A stretch of 64,000 bases of DNA, taken from assembly GCF_001729785.1 (NCBI RefSeq), contig NZ_CP017183.1:3162001-3226000 (forward strand), in the 5' to 3' direction. The DNA is from Enterobacter hormaechei subsp. xiangfangensis. GTDB taxonomy: Bacteria > Pseudomonadota > Gammaproteobacteria > Enterobacterales > Enterobacteriaceae. Position numbers and translations under genes: made by a program. Each line of letters opens with the position of its first letter. The first letter of the stretch is position 1. Below are positions 49,300 through 59,209 of the stretch, one piece after another. Below the pieces are notes generated by a model. The model saw only the letters and a program-made list of their open reading frames with translations, did not search any database and was not told where the DNA came from.

Positions 49300-49321
49300 T
49301 TTTGCCCTGAAACAGGGCAAA
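49300..49321. other. perfect hairpin upstream of argT / downstream of ubiX
   Basis: The 9-bp stem TTTGCCCTG/CAGGGCAAA with loop AAA lies between the ubiX stop and the argT promoter. It may end the ubiX transcript, though the following bases on the minus strand are AACTGC rather than a U-run. Confidence 0.5.
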
Positions 49322-49332
49322 TTGTCTTTTCA

Positions 49333-49349
49333 TGCACCTTGTTTGTGCA
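49333..49349. promoter_or_regulatory. NtrC (GlnG) enhancer-like site
   Basis: TGCACC-TTGTT-TGTGCA matches the NtrC consensus TGCACC-N5-GGTGCA with one mismatch. It lies about 190 bp upstream of the argT sigma54 promoter, a usual enhancer distance, and only 5 bp beyond the ubiX stop. Confidence 0.75.
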
Positions 49350-49354
49350 CAGAT

Positions 49355-49924
49355 TCACGCCCCCTGCCAGCGGGTAAAGAGATCTTCCGGCAGGTCGATA
49401 TCGAACTGATCCAGCACGCGGTTAACGGTCTGGTTGATGACATCATCCAGCGTTTGCGGACGATGATAGAACGCGGGGACCGGCGGCATAATCACGGCCC
49501 CCAGTTCGGCTGCCTGCGTCATTAAACGCAGATGTCCCAGGTGCAGCGGCGTTTCCCGCACGCAGAGCACCAGAGGACGACGCTCTTTCAGCACCACATC
49601 CGCTGCACGCGTCACCAGCGTGTCGGTATAGCTGTTTACAATGCCGGAAAGGGTTTTAATCGAACAGGGCAAAATAACCATGCCGGCCGTTTTAAACGAG
49701 CCCGAAGAGATGCTGGCGGCGATATCGCGGGCATCGTGGACAACGTCAGACAGGGCCTGAACGTCGCGCAGAGAGAGATCGGTTTCAAGAGAGAGGGTCT
49801 GACGCGCCGCCTGGCTCATCACCAGATGGGTTTCTACGCCTGCAACGTCACGCAGCACCTGTAACAACCGGACGCCATAAATCGCGCCGCTGGCACCGCT
49901 GATCCCTACAATGAGTCGTTTCAT
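49355..49924 (-). CDS. ubiX: flavin prenyltransferase UbiX
   Basis: UbiX makes prenylated FMN, the cofactor of the decarboxylase UbiD in ubiquinone synthesis. The 189 aa equal E. coli. The N-terminal GISGASGAIYGVRLL is the flavoprotein nucleotide-binding loop; SSGSFKTAGMVILPCS and RETPLHLGHLRLMTQAAELG are conserved active-site regions. It is 89 bp downstream of purF in the same direction. Confidence 0.96.
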   Translation of the reverse strand: MKRLIVGISGASGAIYGVRLLQVLRDVAGVETHLVMSQAARQTLSLETDLSLRDVQALSDVVHDARDIAASISSGSFKTAGMVILPCSIKTLSGIVNSYTDTLVTRAADVVLKERRPLVLCVRETPLHLGHLRLMTQAAELGAVIMPPVPAFYHRPQTLDDVINQTVNRVLDQFDIDLPEDLFTRWQGA

Positions 49925-50013
49925 GATTTTCGCCCTTGCTGATTTCAGGGCAGACTGTGCAGGATTTTACGGGGAGTTGCAAGTGAGGGCGAGCGCCCTC
50001 ACCTGCATACGCA

Positions 50014-51531
50014 TCAACCTTCGTTGTGCATCTCTAAGCTTTCGAGATCGTTTTGCAGCTGGACGGCTTTCGCATCGTCGTTACGCAGAGAATCCAGATA
50101 GTCGAGATACTGCTGGTCAACGTCTTTCGTCACGTAGATCCCATTGAATACCGAGCATTCGAACTGCTGAATATCCGGGTTCTCGGCGCGCACCGCGTCG
50201 ATCAGATCGTTCAGATCCTGGAAAATCAGACCGTCGGCACCGATGATCTGCCGGATTTCGTCTACTTCACGACCGTGAGCAATCAGCTCGTTAGCGGTTG
50301 GCATATCAATGCCATACACGTTCGGGAAACGAATTTCCGGCGCTGCGGAGGCAAGATACACTTTCTTCGCCCCGGCCTCACGCGCCATCTCGATGATCTG
50401 CTCAGACGTCGTGCCGCGCACAATAGAGTCGTCCACCAGCAGCACGTTCTTGTCGCGGAACTCGGCGCGGTTAGCGTTCAGCTTACGACGTACTGACTTA
50501 CGACGCAGCTGCTGGCCCGGCATGATAAAGGTGCGGCCCACGTAGCGGTTTTTCACGAAGCCCTGACGGTACGGCTTGTCCAGAATACGGGCAATCTCCA
50601 GCGCGATATCACAGGAGGTTTCAGGGATTGGGATGACGACGTCGATGTCGAGATCGTCCCACTCGCGGGCAATCTTCTCGCCCAGCTTCGTCCCCATATT
50701 GACGCGCGCGCTGTAAACGGAAATCTTGTCGATGAACGAGTCCGGACGCGCGAAGTAAACGTATTCGAACAGGCACGGGTTGCTCACCGGATTGTCGGCG
50801 CACTGACGGGTAAACAGCTGGCCCTTCTCAGTGATGTAGACCGCTTCGCCTGGCGCGACATCACGCAGGAATTCGAAGCCCAGAGTATCCAGCGCCACGC
50901 TTTCGGAGGCAACCATGTACTCGGAACGGCCATCGCCGAGATCACGTTTGCCGAGCACCAGCGGGCGAATGCCGTTTGGATCGCGGAAGGCTACCATGCC
51001 ATGACCGATGATCATCGCCACGCAAGCATACGCGCCACGGATCTGGCGATTAGTCGCGGCAACGGCAGCAAAAATGTTGTCTGCTTCCAGCGGATAATGG
51101 CGGAAGTTATCCAGCTCGCTGGCAAAGATATTGAGCAGGATTTCAGAATCAGAGGTGGTGTTAATGTGGCGACGTTTCTCTTCAAACAGCTTTTTACGCA
51201 GCTCGTGGGCATTGGTCAGATTGCCATTGTGGGCAAGCGTGATGCCATACGGGGAGTTAACGTAAAAAGGCTGAGCCTCAGAGGCGCTGGAACTGCCAGC
51301 AGTAGGATAACGAACGTGACCGATCCCCATATTACCTTGCAGACGCTGCATATGGCGGGCTTCAAATACATCGTTTACCAGGCCGTTCGCCTTGCGTAAA
51401 CGGAAGCAGTTGTTTGCATCAATGGTGATGATACCCGCAGCATCCTGCCCACGGTGCTGAAGCACCGTTAACGCGTCATAAATCGACTGGTTTACCGGCA
51501 TGAAACCGGCGATACCGACAATACCGCACAT
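50014..51531 (-). CDS. purF: amidophosphoribosyltransferase PurF
   Basis: PurF forms 5-phosphoribosylamine from PRPP and glutamine, the first step of purine synthesis. The 505 aa equal E. coli. The N-terminal nucleophile is Cys2 in MCGIVGIAG (Ntn glutaminase domain, about 1-235). The PRPP-binding loop [16 protein letters not shown] is in the C-terminal phosphoribosyltransferase domain. It lies 33 bp after cvpA and shares its PurR-controlled promoter. Confidence 0.98.
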   Translation of the reverse strand: MCGIVGIAGFMPVNQSIYDALTVLQHRGQDAAGIITIDANNCFRLRKANGLVNDVFEARHMQRLQGNMGIGHVRYPTAGSSSASEAQPFYVNSPYGITLAHNGNLTNAHELRKKLFEEKRRHINTTSDSEILLNIFASELDNFRHYPLEADNIFAAVAATNRQIRGAYACVAMIIGHGMVAFRDPNGIRPLVLGKRDLGDGRSEYMVASESVALDTLGFEFLRDVAPGEAVYITEKGQLFTRQCADNPVSNPCLFEYVYFARPDSFIDKISVYSARVNMGTKLGEKIAREWDDLDIDVVIPIPETSCDIALEIARILDKPYRQGFVKNRYVGRTFIMPGQQLRRKSVRRKLNANRAEFRDKNVLLVDDSIVRGTTSEQIIEMAREAGAKKVYLASAAPEIRFPNVYGIDMPTANELIAHGREVDEIRQIIGADGLIFQDLNDLIDAVRAENPDIQQFECSVFNGIYVTKDVDQQYLDYLDSLRNDDAKAVQLQNDLESLEMHNEG

Positions 51532-51564
51532 TCGTCTTTTCCTCGTTAAGCCACATCTCAGGGT

Positions 51565-52053
51565 TTATGCCCTGGGCAAGAAACTCGACGAGCTTTGCAG
51601 ATAGTCAAAGAACCATCTGATGATGAAGCTGAACTCCGGAATGAGCTGCGATTTTTGCCAGTCTTCACTTTTGGAGAACCCGGTAAAGGTATCCAGGAAG
51701 AACAGGATCGCGGCCACAATGAGCACGCCTCGCAACGCGCCGAAACAGATGCCGAGCACCCTGTCCGTTCCTGACAGACCGGTTTTCTCGACCAGCTGAC
51801 CTATCACGTAATTGACGATAGCGCCGACAATCAGCGTCGCGATAAACAGCACCGCGATGGCGATTCCGTTTCGGACCAGTTCATCTTCAAAGCCCGTGAA
51901 CCAGACAGACAGGTAAGTGTAGTAATGACTGGCAACAAAGAAAGCACAACCCCAGGTTACCAGCGATAACGCTTCACGAACAAAGCCACGGATCAGGCTA
52001 ACCAGACAGGAAAAACCAATCACCGCAATGATGGCGTAATCAATCCAGACCAT
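51565..52053 (-). CDS. cvpA: CvpA, colicin V production-associated inner membrane protein
   Basis: This 162-aa inner-membrane protein equals its E. coli length; it is needed for colicin V export in E. coli and linked to envelope homeostasis. Four predicted transmembrane helices are visible (about 1-20, 25-45, 65-85 and 100-125). I use the ATG giving MVWIDYAIIAVIG, because the longer in-frame reading extends through the promoter and PurR box. It is first in the cvpA-purF operon. Confidence 0.95.
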   Translation of the reverse strand: MVWIDYAIIAVIGFSCLVSLIRGFVREALSLVTWGCAFFVASHYYTYLSVWFTGFEDELVRNGIAIAVLFIATLIVGAIVNYVIGQLVEKTGLSGTDRVLGICFGALRGVLIVAAILFFLDTFTGFSKSEDWQKSQLIPEFSFIIRWFFDYLQSSSSFLPRA

Positions 52054-52110
52054 ATGTGTCCCACGATTTAACGCCCTGTCATCCAGTTCGGGGCGAATTC
52101 TAACAGAAAA

Positions 52111-52126
52111 AGAAAACGTTTGCGTA
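52111..52126 (-). promoter_or_regulatory. PurR operator of cvpA-purF
   Basis: On the minus strand TACGCAAACGTTTTCT fits the 16-bp PurR box consensus ACGCAAACGTTTNCNT. It lies about 58-73 bp before the cvpA ATG, as in E. coli. It should repress cvpA-purF when hypoxanthine or guanine is available. Confidence 0.9.
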
Positions 52127-52150
52127 GGGATTTCCTTCCCACGCGTAAAT

Positions 52151-52180
52151 AAAAAAGGCGCTGAAAAAACGCTCAACGCC
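52151..52180 (-). terminator. terminator upstream of cvpA (end of folC-dedD unit)
   Basis: On the minus strand GGCGTTGA pairs with TCAGCGCC (one G-U pair), followed by TTTTTTATTT. It lies between dedD and the cvpA promoter, so cvpA-purF is insulated from dedD. Confidence 0.8.
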
Positions 52181-52213
52181 CCGCACCTTTGACGTTTCTG
52201 TGAACGTCTGCCT

Positions 52214-52297
52214 CCCCCTCACCTCGGCCCTCTCCCTCAAGGGAGAGGGAGTAAACCGACCCCTCGCCCCTTTGGGGAGAGGGCCAGGGTGAGGGGA
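52214..52297. repeat. GAGAGGG palindromic repeat, inverted pair (copy 3)
   Basis: One unit (CCCCTCACCTCGGCCCTCTC...) is followed by its inverse (...GGAGAGGGCCAGGGTGAGGGG), producing an 84-bp cruciform-capable element just after the dedD stop. The units match copies 1 and 2. Confidence 0.8.
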
Positions 52298-52306
52298 TAA
52301 TTTCTA

Positions 52307-52993
52307 TCAGTTGGCGCTGTAGTTCATCACCACACCGCTCAGGCCGGAGATTTGCTTCAGCTCGCCAAGCGAACCTTTGAGCTTATCTTTCGACGCATCC
52401 GGCCCCACGAGGATACGCGTAATTTTACCCTGTACCGGCGTGGTGGGTGAAGTATAAACACGGTATCCCGCGCCGCGCAGTTTACTCACGATCTCATTGA
52501 CCTTATCTGCATTTTTCAACGCACCGAGCTGAACGACATAGGCTTTGCCGGTAGGGGCCGCGTCCTGTTTTGCCTGCGGTGGCGTTTCTGAAGCGGCTGC
52601 CAGTTGCTCGGCCGCTTTATCCCGCTGCGGTTTCGGCTGCGGCTTCTCCACCGGTTTCGGCTTCTCAACAGGCTTAGGCTGTTCTACCGGCACCGGATCA
52701 ATCTCGATGTTATTGTTCGTCGCCAGGCGCGAGGGATCGAGCGACGGCGCGGCTGCATCACCTGCGCGCACCTCTTCCGCTGCGCCTTCTGGCGGCTGGG
52801 CAGGCAGCGCCTGCGTTGCCGCTGGCAGCATATCGGGCTCGTCGCGATCGCCCGGTTTGGGTACCAGCGGAATGGCCGCAAATTCATCCTGGTAATGCTT
52901 TTTCTGCCCGTCGAGCAATCCCGGGAGAATAATCACCCCGAGCGCGACCAGCACAATGGTTCCTGTTAAACGGTTCTGAAACTTACTCGCCAC
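52307..52993 (-). CDS. dedD: DedD, SPOR-domain cell-division protein
   Basis: DedD is an inner-membrane septal protein with a C-terminal SPOR domain that binds denuded peptidoglycan. It has 228 aa (E. coli 220). A short cytoplasmic start is followed by a transmembrane segment (about 10-27, GTIVLVALGVIILPGLL), a Pro/Lys/Glu-rich linker with repeated KPVEKP units (about 105-125) and the SPOR domain (about 145-228, AYVVQLGALKNADKV...). Its start overlaps the folC stop by 11 bp. Confidence 0.95.
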   Translation of the reverse strand: MASKFQNRLTGTIVLVALGVIILPGLLDGQKKHYQDEFAAIPLVPKPGDRDEPDMLPAATQALPAQPPEGAAEEVRAGDAAAPSLDPSRLATNNNIEIDPVPVEQPKPVEKPKPVEKPQPKPQRDKAAEQLAAASETPPQAKQDAAPTGKAYVVQLGALKNADKVNEIVSKLRGAGYRVYTSPTTPVQGKITRILVGPDASKDKLKGSLGELKQISGLSGVVMNYSAN

Positions 52994-54251
52994 CGGTTCT
53001 CCCCGCGTCCATCACTTCCATGACATGTGCCACCGTGTGGAATGACCCACACACCAGCACGGTATCTTCTGGTTTAGCCTCCGCCATCGCGGCACGCCAG
53101 GCCGAAACCACACTGCTGTAGATTTCGCCTTTGCCGAGATGTTCCATCAACTGCTCAGCAGTCGCGCCGCGCGGCCCTTCCAGAGGAGCACAATACCAGC
53201 TATCGACCACACTCTCCATGCAGGCCAGCGTGCCGCCGATATCTTTATCATGAAGCATACCGATAACCGCCAGCACGCGCCCGGTTTTTGGTAACGATTT
53301 AAGACGTCCTGCGAGGTACGCCGCCGCATGCGGGTTATGTGCAACATCCAGAATCAGACGCGGTGACTCACTCACAATCTGAAAACGTCCTGGTAACAGT
53401 GCGTTCTGAATGCCATCGCGGATTGCCTGCTCGCTTACCGCTAATCCGCTGGCGCGCAGGGCTGCCAGCGCAGTCGCCGCGTTAGGCTGTGGCACCTGCG
53501 GCAGGGGCAGACTCTCCAGCACGCCCTGCGCATCGCTGAAGCGCCAGCCGTTGTCCTGCACCTCATACTGCCAGTCCACGCCGCGACGCAGCAGACGAGC
53601 GCCCTTCTCTTTCGCTACCTCAGCGATGGTATGTGGCATGTCCGGTTCGCCTACCACGGCAGGCTTATTGGCCCGGAAAATACCGGCCTTCTCACGGCCA
53701 ATGCTCTCGCGGTCCGGGCCCAGCCAGTCGGTGTGATCCAGCGCGATGCTGGTGACGACGGCGACATCCGCATCCACCATATTGGTGGCATCCAGACGCC
53801 CGCCCAGCCCCACTTCCAGGATCACCACGTCCAGCTGCGCCTGCTTAAACAGCCACAGCGCCGACAGGGTGCCATATTCGAAATAGGTTAATGAGGTTTC
53901 GCCGCGCGCCGCTTCGATAGCGGCAAACGACGCCGTATGGGCCGATTCCGCCAGCTCGGTGTTTTGCACCCGCACGCGCTCGGTATAGCGCACCAGATGC
54001 GGCGAGCTGTAAACGCCAACTTTGTACCCCGCCGCCATCAGGACAGATTCCAGCGTGCGGCAGGTGGTGCCTTTACCGTTAGTGCCGGCGACGGTAAACA
54101 CGAAAGGCGCGGGTTTCAGCACGTCAAGACGCGCGGCAACCTGGCTTACGCGCTCAAGGCCCATGTCGATAGTTTTACTGTGCAGGTTTTCCAGATAAGA
54201 AAGCCACGCGGCCAGGGGCGACGTGGCTTGAGGAATGCTTTTATTTTCCAT
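52983..54251 (-). CDS. folC: bifunctional dihydrofolate/folylpolyglutamate synthase FolC
   Basis: FolC adds glutamate to dihydropteroate and extends folate polyglutamates. It is a Mur-ligase-like ATPase with 422 aa, equal to E. coli. The P-loop is AGTNGKGTTCR near residue 55; SSPHLVRYTERVR, LEVGLGGRLDATN and SIALDHTDWLG are family signatures, and DVAHNPHAA marks the C-terminal domain. It is 70 bp downstream of accD, with a hairpin between. Confidence 0.97.
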   Translation of the reverse strand: MENKSIPQATSPLAAWLSYLENLHSKTIDMGLERVSQVAARLDVLKPAPFVFTVAGTNGKGTTCRTLESVLMAAGYKVGVYSSPHLVRYTERVRVQNTELAESAHTASFAAIEAARGETSLTYFEYGTLSALWLFKQAQLDVVILEVGLGGRLDATNMVDADVAVVTSIALDHTDWLGPDRESIGREKAGIFRANKPAVVGEPDMPHTIAEVAKEKGARLLRRGVDWQYEVQDNGWRFSDAQGVLESLPLPQVPQPNAATALAALRASGLAVSEQAIRDGIQNALLPGRFQIVSESPRLILDVAHNPHAAAYLAGRLKSLPKTGRVLAVIGMLHDKDIGGTLACMESVVDSWYCAPLEGPRGATAEQLMEHLGKGEIYSSVVSAWRAAMAEAKPEDTVLVCGSFHTVAHVMEVMDAGRTGGE

Positions 54252-54283
54252 GATGCCCGGTTGTCATTAACGGTTTAGAAAGC

Positions 54284-54315
54284 AAAAGGGCAGCGCCATT
54301 CGGCCCTGCCCTTTT
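54284..54315 (-). terminator. hairpin between accD and folC
   Basis: The 10-bp stem AAAAGGGCAG/CTGCCCTTTT with a 12-nt loop lies just after the accD stop. On the minus strand only four T follow the GC part, so it may be a partial terminator. Confidence 0.7.
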
Positions 54316-54321
54316 CAGTTA

Positions 54322-55227
54322 TCAGGCCTCGGGTTCCTGATCCGGTACCACCACGCCTTCGCGCGGCTCGTCCGGGTTAGGCGCTGGCAGATTCATCAGC
54401 TTCGCCAGAATGCTGGCCAGTTTCAGGCGCATTTCCGGACGGCGGACGATCATATCGATAGCGCCTTTCTCAATGAGGAACTCACTGCGCTGGAAGCCCG
54501 GCGGCAGTTTCTCACGTACGGTCTGCTCGATAACGCGAGGACCGGCAAAGCCGATCAGCGCTTTTGGCTCCGCGATGTTCAGGTCGCCCAGCATGGCGAA
54601 GCTTGCAGAAACGCCGCCCATGGTTGGGTCGGTCAGTACCGAAATGTACGGCAGACCGCGCTCCTGCATTTTCGCCAGCGCCGCAGAGGTTTTCGCCATC
54701 TGCATCAGGGACATCAGCGCTTCCTGCATACGTGCGCCACCGGAGGCGGAGAAGCAGATCAGCGGGCAGTTGTCTTCCAGCGCCTGCTCAACGGCACGCA
54801 CGAAACGCGCGCCGACCACGGAGCCCATTGAGCCGCCCATAAAGGAGAACTCAAACGCGGCGGCAACCACCGGCATTTCATGCAGGGTGCCTTTCATGAC
54901 GATTAGCGCGTCTTTCTCGCCGGTCTCTTTCTGCGCAGAGGCCAGACGATCTTTGTATTTTTTGGAGTCGCGGAACTTGAGCACATCTTTTGGCTCCAGT
55001 TCGCTGCCCAGTTCTACCAGAGAACCTTCGTCCAGCAGGCTATGCAGGCGGTTGCGCGCCGACATACGCATATGGTGGTCACACTTCGGACACACCTCAA
55101 GATTGCGTTCCAGCTCTGCGCGATACAGAACCTGGCCGCAGCTATCACACTTCGTCCATACCCCTTCAGGAATGCTCGCTTTACGCGTTGGGGTAATGTT
55201 GCTTTTAATTCGTTCAATCCAGCTCAT
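54322..55227 (-). CDS. accD: acetyl-CoA carboxylase carboxyltransferase beta subunit AccD
   Basis: AccD is the beta half of the carboxyltransferase that forms malonyl-CoA. The 301 aa start [10 protein letters not shown] as in E. coli (304). The N-terminal zinc ribbon is intact: Cys27, Cys30, Cys46 and Cys49. The crotonase-fold carboxyltransferase domain follows, with [11 protein letters not shown] and [12 protein letters not shown]. The C-terminal tail is proline/acid-rich. An in-frame upstream start at 55311 is rejected. Confidence 0.97.
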   Translation of the reverse strand: MSWIERIKSNITPTRKASIPEGVWTKCDSCGQVLYRAELERNLEVCPKCDHHMRMSARNRLHSLLDEGSLVELGSELEPKDVLKFRDSKKYKDRLASAQKETGEKDALIVMKGTLHEMPVVAAAFEFSFMGGSMGSVVGARFVRAVEQALEDNCPLICFSASGGARMQEALMSLMQMAKTSAALAKMQERGLPYISVLTDPTMGGVSASFAMLGDLNIAEPKALIGFAGPRVIEQTVREKLPPGFQRSEFLIEKGAIDMIVRRPEMRLKLASILAKLMNLPAPNPDEPREGVVVPDQEPEA

Positions 55228-55381
55228 TGATAACCTTTCTGCCTGAACCTGGTCGTATGCCAGTTTTGCTGTAAGAGGCGAATAATGCCATTTTTGCCTC
55301 CAACAGACCATGAATGTTGCACATTAAAACATAACAGCCCGAAACTTTGGATAAAAAAGTGGTCGAACCGCCAGCGTGCAT

Positions 55382-56041
55382 TTACTTCGCTTGCTTTGCC
55401 GCCGCGCGTTTGTGACGGATAATTTCGATGACGCCAGGCAGTACGGAAAGCACAATAATCGCTACAATCAGTAACTTAAGGTTTTCCTGAACCACCGGCA
55501 GATCGCCAAACAGGTAGCCTGCATAGGTGAACAGCAGCACCCACAGCAGCGCGCCCACCACGTTGTACATGGCAAAATGACGATAGGACATGTGACCCAT
55601 TCCCGCCACAAACGGTGCAAATGTACGCACAATAGGCACAAAACGGGCAAGGATAATGGTCTTACCGCCATGGCGCTCATAGAACGCATGGGTCTTATCT
55701 AAATAACTGCGGCGGAAAATCTTCGAGTCCGGATTACTGAACAACCGCTCGCCAAACACCCGCCCGATGGTGTAGTTGACCGCATCACCAACAATCGCGG
55801 CGATGATCATCAGGACGACCATCAGATGGACATTCAGGTCATTCGTTGGCAGTGCGGATAACGCGCCCGCCACGAACAGCAGTGAATCTCCAGGCAGGAA
55901 CGGCGTAACCACAAGGCCGGTTTCACAGAACAGAATGAGGAACAGAATGGCGTAAACCCAGACGCCGTACTGCGCGACCAGCTCCGCCAGGTGAACATCA
56001 ATATGCAGGATGAAATCAATCAGAAAACGTATTACGTCCAT
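55382..56041 (-). CDS. dedA: DedA-family membrane protein
   Basis: This inner-membrane protein of the DedA/SNARE-associated superfamily has 219 aa, as in E. coli. DedA proteins are linked to membrane potential and lipid-carrier recycling; members are partly redundant. Signature segments are [20 protein letters not shown] and [20 protein letters not shown], with the functionally important Glu, Asp and Arg residues present. It has four or more transmembrane helices and a basic C-terminus ([10 protein letters not shown]). Confidence 0.95.
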   Translation of the reverse strand: MDVIRFLIDFILHIDVHLAELVAQYGVWVYAILFLILFCETGLVVTPFLPGDSLLFVAGALSALPTNDLNVHLMVVLMIIAAIVGDAVNYTIGRVFGERLFSNPDSKIFRRSYLDKTHAFYERHGGKTIILARFVPIVRTFAPFVAGMGHMSYRHFAMYNVVGALLWVLLFTYAGYLFGDLPVVQENLKLLIVAIIVLSVLPGVIEIIRHKRAAAKQAK

Positions 56042-56069
56042 ATTGTCTAAGCCCTAATTGCACCTTTGT

Positions 56070-56882
56070 TTAGTCCGCTAAAAACAGCGGGCCCATTGGC
56101 GGTTTTGGCAGGTCGAACCGGTCCGGATAATCCACCGAAACCAGATACAGCCCTTCCGCTTTCGCCGTTGCTGCCGCAAGCGTTCTGTCCTTCGCTGCAA
56201 GCAGTTCTGCAATCCAGCTCTCCGGCTGGTGTCCGGCGCCCACTTCCATCAGGCTGCCCACAATATTCCGCACCATATGATGTACAAAGGCATTGGCTTT
56301 GATATCCACCACCACATACGCGCCATACCGACTGACGTTAATGTGCATGACGTTACGCCACGGCGTACGGGACTGACACTGCACCGCACGAAACGACGTA
56401 AAATCATTCTCTCCAATCAGACACTGCGCCGCACGCTGCATACGTTCTGCATCCAGCGGTTCATAAAAATGCGTCACGCCCTGGCTTAACACCGCCGGGC
56501 GCAGGCGCTGGTTATAGATGACATAACGGTAGCGCCGCGCCGTCGCGCTGAAACGCGCGTGAAAATCATCCGGCACAGCTTTCACCCAACGCACGGCAAT
56601 GTCACCAGGCAAATTCGCATTTACACCCAGCGTCCAGGCCGCGTCTTTGCGCACGGAGGTGGTGTCAAAATGCACCACCTGCCCCGTGCCGTGAACGCCG
56701 GCATCGGTGCGGCCCGCGCAGAAGACGCTTATCGGTTCATTCGCTACCTGAGAGAGCGCTTTCTCCAGCTTCTCCTGGACGCTGCGCACCTCATTCTGCC
56801 GCTGCCAGCCATAGTATTTACTGCCATCGTATTCAATGCCGAGGGCAATTCTGTGGACCGGCTTTTGTTCCACATCTGACAT
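56070..56882 (-). CDS. truA: tRNA pseudouridine(38-40) synthase TruA
   Basis: TruA makes pseudouridine at tRNA anticodon-stem positions 38-40. The 270 aa equal E. coli. Catalytic Asp60 lies in [10 protein letters not shown]. The start shares one base with the usg stop (TGATG), so they are translationally coupled, as in E. coli. Confidence 0.97.
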   Translation of the reverse strand: MSDVEQKPVHRIALGIEYDGSKYYGWQRQNEVRSVQEKLEKALSQVANEPISVFCAGRTDAGVHGTGQVVHFDTTSVRKDAAWTLGVNANLPGDIAVRWVKAVPDDFHARFSATARRYRYVIYNQRLRPAVLSQGVTHFYEPLDAERMQRAAQCLIGENDFTSFRAVQCQSRTPWRNVMHINVSRYGAYVVVDIKANAFVHHMVRNIVGSLMEVGAGHQPESWIAELLAAKDRTLAAATAKAEGLYLVSVDYPDRFDLPKPPMGPLFLAD

Positions 56883-57895
56883 CAGTACAGATACTCCTGC
56901 ACCAGTTTTTCCGCGATTTTGACCGCCATCAGCGCGCCGCCGAAACGCACGTTGTCGGCAACAGACCAGAACTGCACCTGCTCAGGCATACCGTAATCGT
57001 TACGCACACAGCCCACAGAGAGATGCGCGCTGCCGGTGGCGTCGCACACCTGCGTCGGGAATTCGCTCTCTTCGGACAGGACAATGTCCTCTCCGCGGCC
57101 AAACGCGTCGCGGGCTTCTTCAGCCGCCAGCGGACGCAGGGCTTCAAACCCGACCATCTGCGCGTGGCCGTAAAAGACCGGAGACTGCACGACATTCGCG
57201 GAGATCATCAGCCCGTCATCCTGCAAAATTTTGCGTGCTTCATCGACGATACGACGCTCTTCCCGCACCGAACCTTCACGATCCGGCAGTAGCGGCAGCA
57301 TGTTGAACGCCAGCTGGCGGCCAAAGAAATCATCTTCGTCGATCGGGATACCGTTCAGCAGCTTCGCGCTCTGCCCTGCCAGTGCGTCTACGGCTTTTTT
57401 GCCGTTAGCGGAGGCTGACAGCAGGCTGGTCACGGAAATACGCGACAGGCCACCGTCGTCGATCAGCGGCTTCAGCGCGGTCAGCAGCTGGCTGGTGAGG
57501 CTGTTCGGTACTGCAATGATGTTGCGGTTGCGGTAGTCAGCCAGCACAAACGGGTTGACGTCCGGCACCACCAGCGGCACATCCGGCTCCAGGGAGAACA
57601 GGCCGCTCAGGTCGATCACCAGACAGCCTGAATTTGTCGCTTCTTCAATGTAAGACGCCGTGGCTTGCGCACCTGCGGCAAAAAACGCCAGCTGAGCCTG
57701 CGTCCAGTCAAACGCGGCGGCGTCCTGCACCATCAAGGATTTCCCGCCGAAACGCAGCTGTTCTCCTGCGCTGTCGGTACGCGCCAGTGCGTAAATCTCA
57801 CCCACCGGGAACTGACGCTCAGCAAGGGTTTCAAGCAGGGCTTCGCCCACGGCGCCAGTGGCACCCAAAATGGCAATGTTCCAGCCTTCAGACAT
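56882..57895 (-). CDS. usg: USG-1 protein, aspartate-semialdehyde dehydrogenase homologue
   Basis: Usg resembles aspartate-semialdehyde dehydrogenase but its activity is not established. It has 337 aa. The N-terminal Rossmann motif [12 protein letters not shown] is intact. In the place of the catalytic cysteine of true ASD (a GNC-type motif), this protein has [10 protein letters not shown], so it lacks the nucleophile. It is preceded by GGAG and separated from pdxB by a terminator. Confidence 0.94.
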   Translation of the reverse strand: MSEGWNIAILGATGAVGEALLETLAERQFPVGEIYALARTDSAGEQLRFGGKSLMVQDAAAFDWTQAQLAFFAAGAQATASYIEEATNSGCLVIDLSGLFSLEPDVPLVVPDVNPFVLADYRNRNIIAVPNSLTSQLLTALKPLIDDGGLSRISVTSLLSASANGKKAVDALAGQSAKLLNGIPIDEDDFFGRQLAFNMLPLLPDREGSVREERRIVDEARKILQDDGLMISANVVQSPVFYGHAQMVGFEALRPLAAEEARDAFGRGEDIVLSEESEFPTQVCDATGSAHLSVGCVRNDYGMPEQVQFWSVADNVRFGGALMAVKIAEKLVQEYLY

Positions 57896-57910
57896 GGTGG
57901 TTTACTCCAG

Positions 57911-57948
57911 AAATAAAAAGCGTCCCTGCCGGAACATCCGACAGGGAG
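57911..57948 (-). terminator. terminator between pdxB and usg
   Basis: The stem TCCCTGCCGG/CCGACAGGGA (one mismatch) with a 5-nt loop is followed, on the minus strand, by CTTTTTATTT. It lies just after the pdxB stop and may be a partial terminator, since usg may have its own promoter or read-through. Confidence 0.75.
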
Positions 57949-57961
57949 CATTAAGAAGACA

Positions 57962-59098
57962 TTAACGTGCCGGGTGGTGAACGGCGTTAAATCCCAGTTT
58001 ATGCAGCAGCCCCGCCGCTGACGCGTCATCGCACATGACATACAGGGAAGACCACTCGCGGCGCTCAAGGTAATTTTTGCGTAGCTTGTCAAACTCACCC
58101 GGAATACCCGCCACTTTACGCAGCAGCGCGTCATCGCGGCGCACATCATACACCAAATGCACCAGTCTTTTCAGCGTTGCCTCATCCAGCAGGCCATGAA
58201 GGGTAATGCGGCCAAATTCCGGGGCGGGCAGCAGCGTATCCAGCGCCACCTGCTGCGGATGGCCGATAAAGGCGCTGTAAGCCTCAAACACCTGGGTTGT
58301 GCCACGCGCTTTGCCTTCAAGGGTATAACCCGCGATATGTGCGGTACCCACGTCTACCTTATCCAGCAATGCGACGTTGAGATCAGGCTCTGGCTCCCAG
58401 ACGTCCAGCACGACGCTAAGCTCTTGTCCTTCGTCGAGACATGCCAGCAGCGCCGCGTTATCCACCACCGGTCCCCGGCAGGCATTTATCAGAATAGTGC
58501 CAGCCTTCAGACGGCGGATCAGCTTTTCGTCGGCCAGGTGCAGGGTCTTATACGGCCCCTCTTTAAAGAGCGGCGTATGGAAGGTGATGACGTCGCACTC
58601 GTCGACCAGCTCATCCAGTGTGCGGAAGTCGCCTTCATCACCGTTATCCTTACGCGGCGGATCGCACAGCAGGGTGCGGATTCCCCAGGCTTCCAGACGC
58701 TTTTGCAGACGTCCGCCCACGTTGCCCACACCCACAATCCCGACGGTGCGATCTTTCAGCGTAAAACCATCGCGCTCGGCCAGCATCAATAGCGAGGAGA
58801 AAACATATTCCACGACGGCAATGGCGTTACAGCCTGGCGCCGCGGAAAAACCAATCCCCGCCTGCTTAAGCCACTGGTCATCCACATGATCGGTCCCGGC
58901 CGTTGCCGTCCCGACAAATTTAACCCCTTTGCCGGTGAGCAGCGCCTCATTTACTTTAGTCACCGAGCGCACCATCAGGGCGTCTGCATCGTCCAGTTCG
59001 CTGACCGGAATCGGGCGACCAGGGACAGCCTTAACCTCACCCAGGCGGCTGAACAGCTCACGGGCGTAAGGCATATTTTCATCAACGAGGATTTTCAC
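57962..59098 (-). CDS. pdxB: erythronate-4-phosphate dehydrogenase PdxB
   Basis: PdxB oxidises 4-phosphoerythronate with NAD+ in pyridoxal phosphate synthesis. The 378 aa equal E. coli. The Rossmann loop is [27 protein letters not shown] contains the catalytic Arg, LDVWEPEPD the Glu and THIAGY-type [11 protein letters not shown] the His. The C-terminal PdxB dimerisation domain follows. It is divergent from flk (111-bp gap). Confidence 0.97.
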   Translation of the reverse strand: MKILVDENMPYARELFSRLGEVKAVPGRPIPVSELDDADALMVRSVTKVNEALLTGKGVKFVGTATAGTDHVDDQWLKQAGIGFSAAPGCNAIAVVEYVFSSLLMLAERDGFTLKDRTVGIVGVGNVGGRLQKRLEAWGIRTLLCDPPRKDNGDEGDFRTLDELVDECDVITFHTPLFKEGPYKTLHLADEKLIRRLKAGTILINACRGPVVDNAALLACLDEGQELSVVLDVWEPEPDLNVALLDKVDVGTAHIAGYTLEGKARGTTQVFEAYSAFIGHPQQVALDTLLPAPEFGRITLHGLLDEATLKRLVHLVYDVRRDDALLRKVAGIPGEFDKLRKNYLERREWSSLYVMCDDASAAGLLHKLGFNAVHHPAR

Positions 59099-59209
59099 GT
59101 CTGAGTACCTGTTTGAGAGGAAGTAAACCTGCCAAGTGTGCCATAATCTCGCCGCCGGGCATATATCTCCGCCCGGTTACGCAGAGTTTGACTTTAAGGA
59201 TTTTTGACG

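Noticed and set aside
52054..52176. 41-codon N-terminal extension of cvpA
   Set aside because: It would run through the PurR box and the probable promoter; the ATG at 52053 gives the exact E. coli N-terminus and membrane topology.
55228..55311. 28-codon N-terminal extension of accD
   Set aside because: E. coli AccD starts at [10 protein letters not shown]; the extension has no family similarity.
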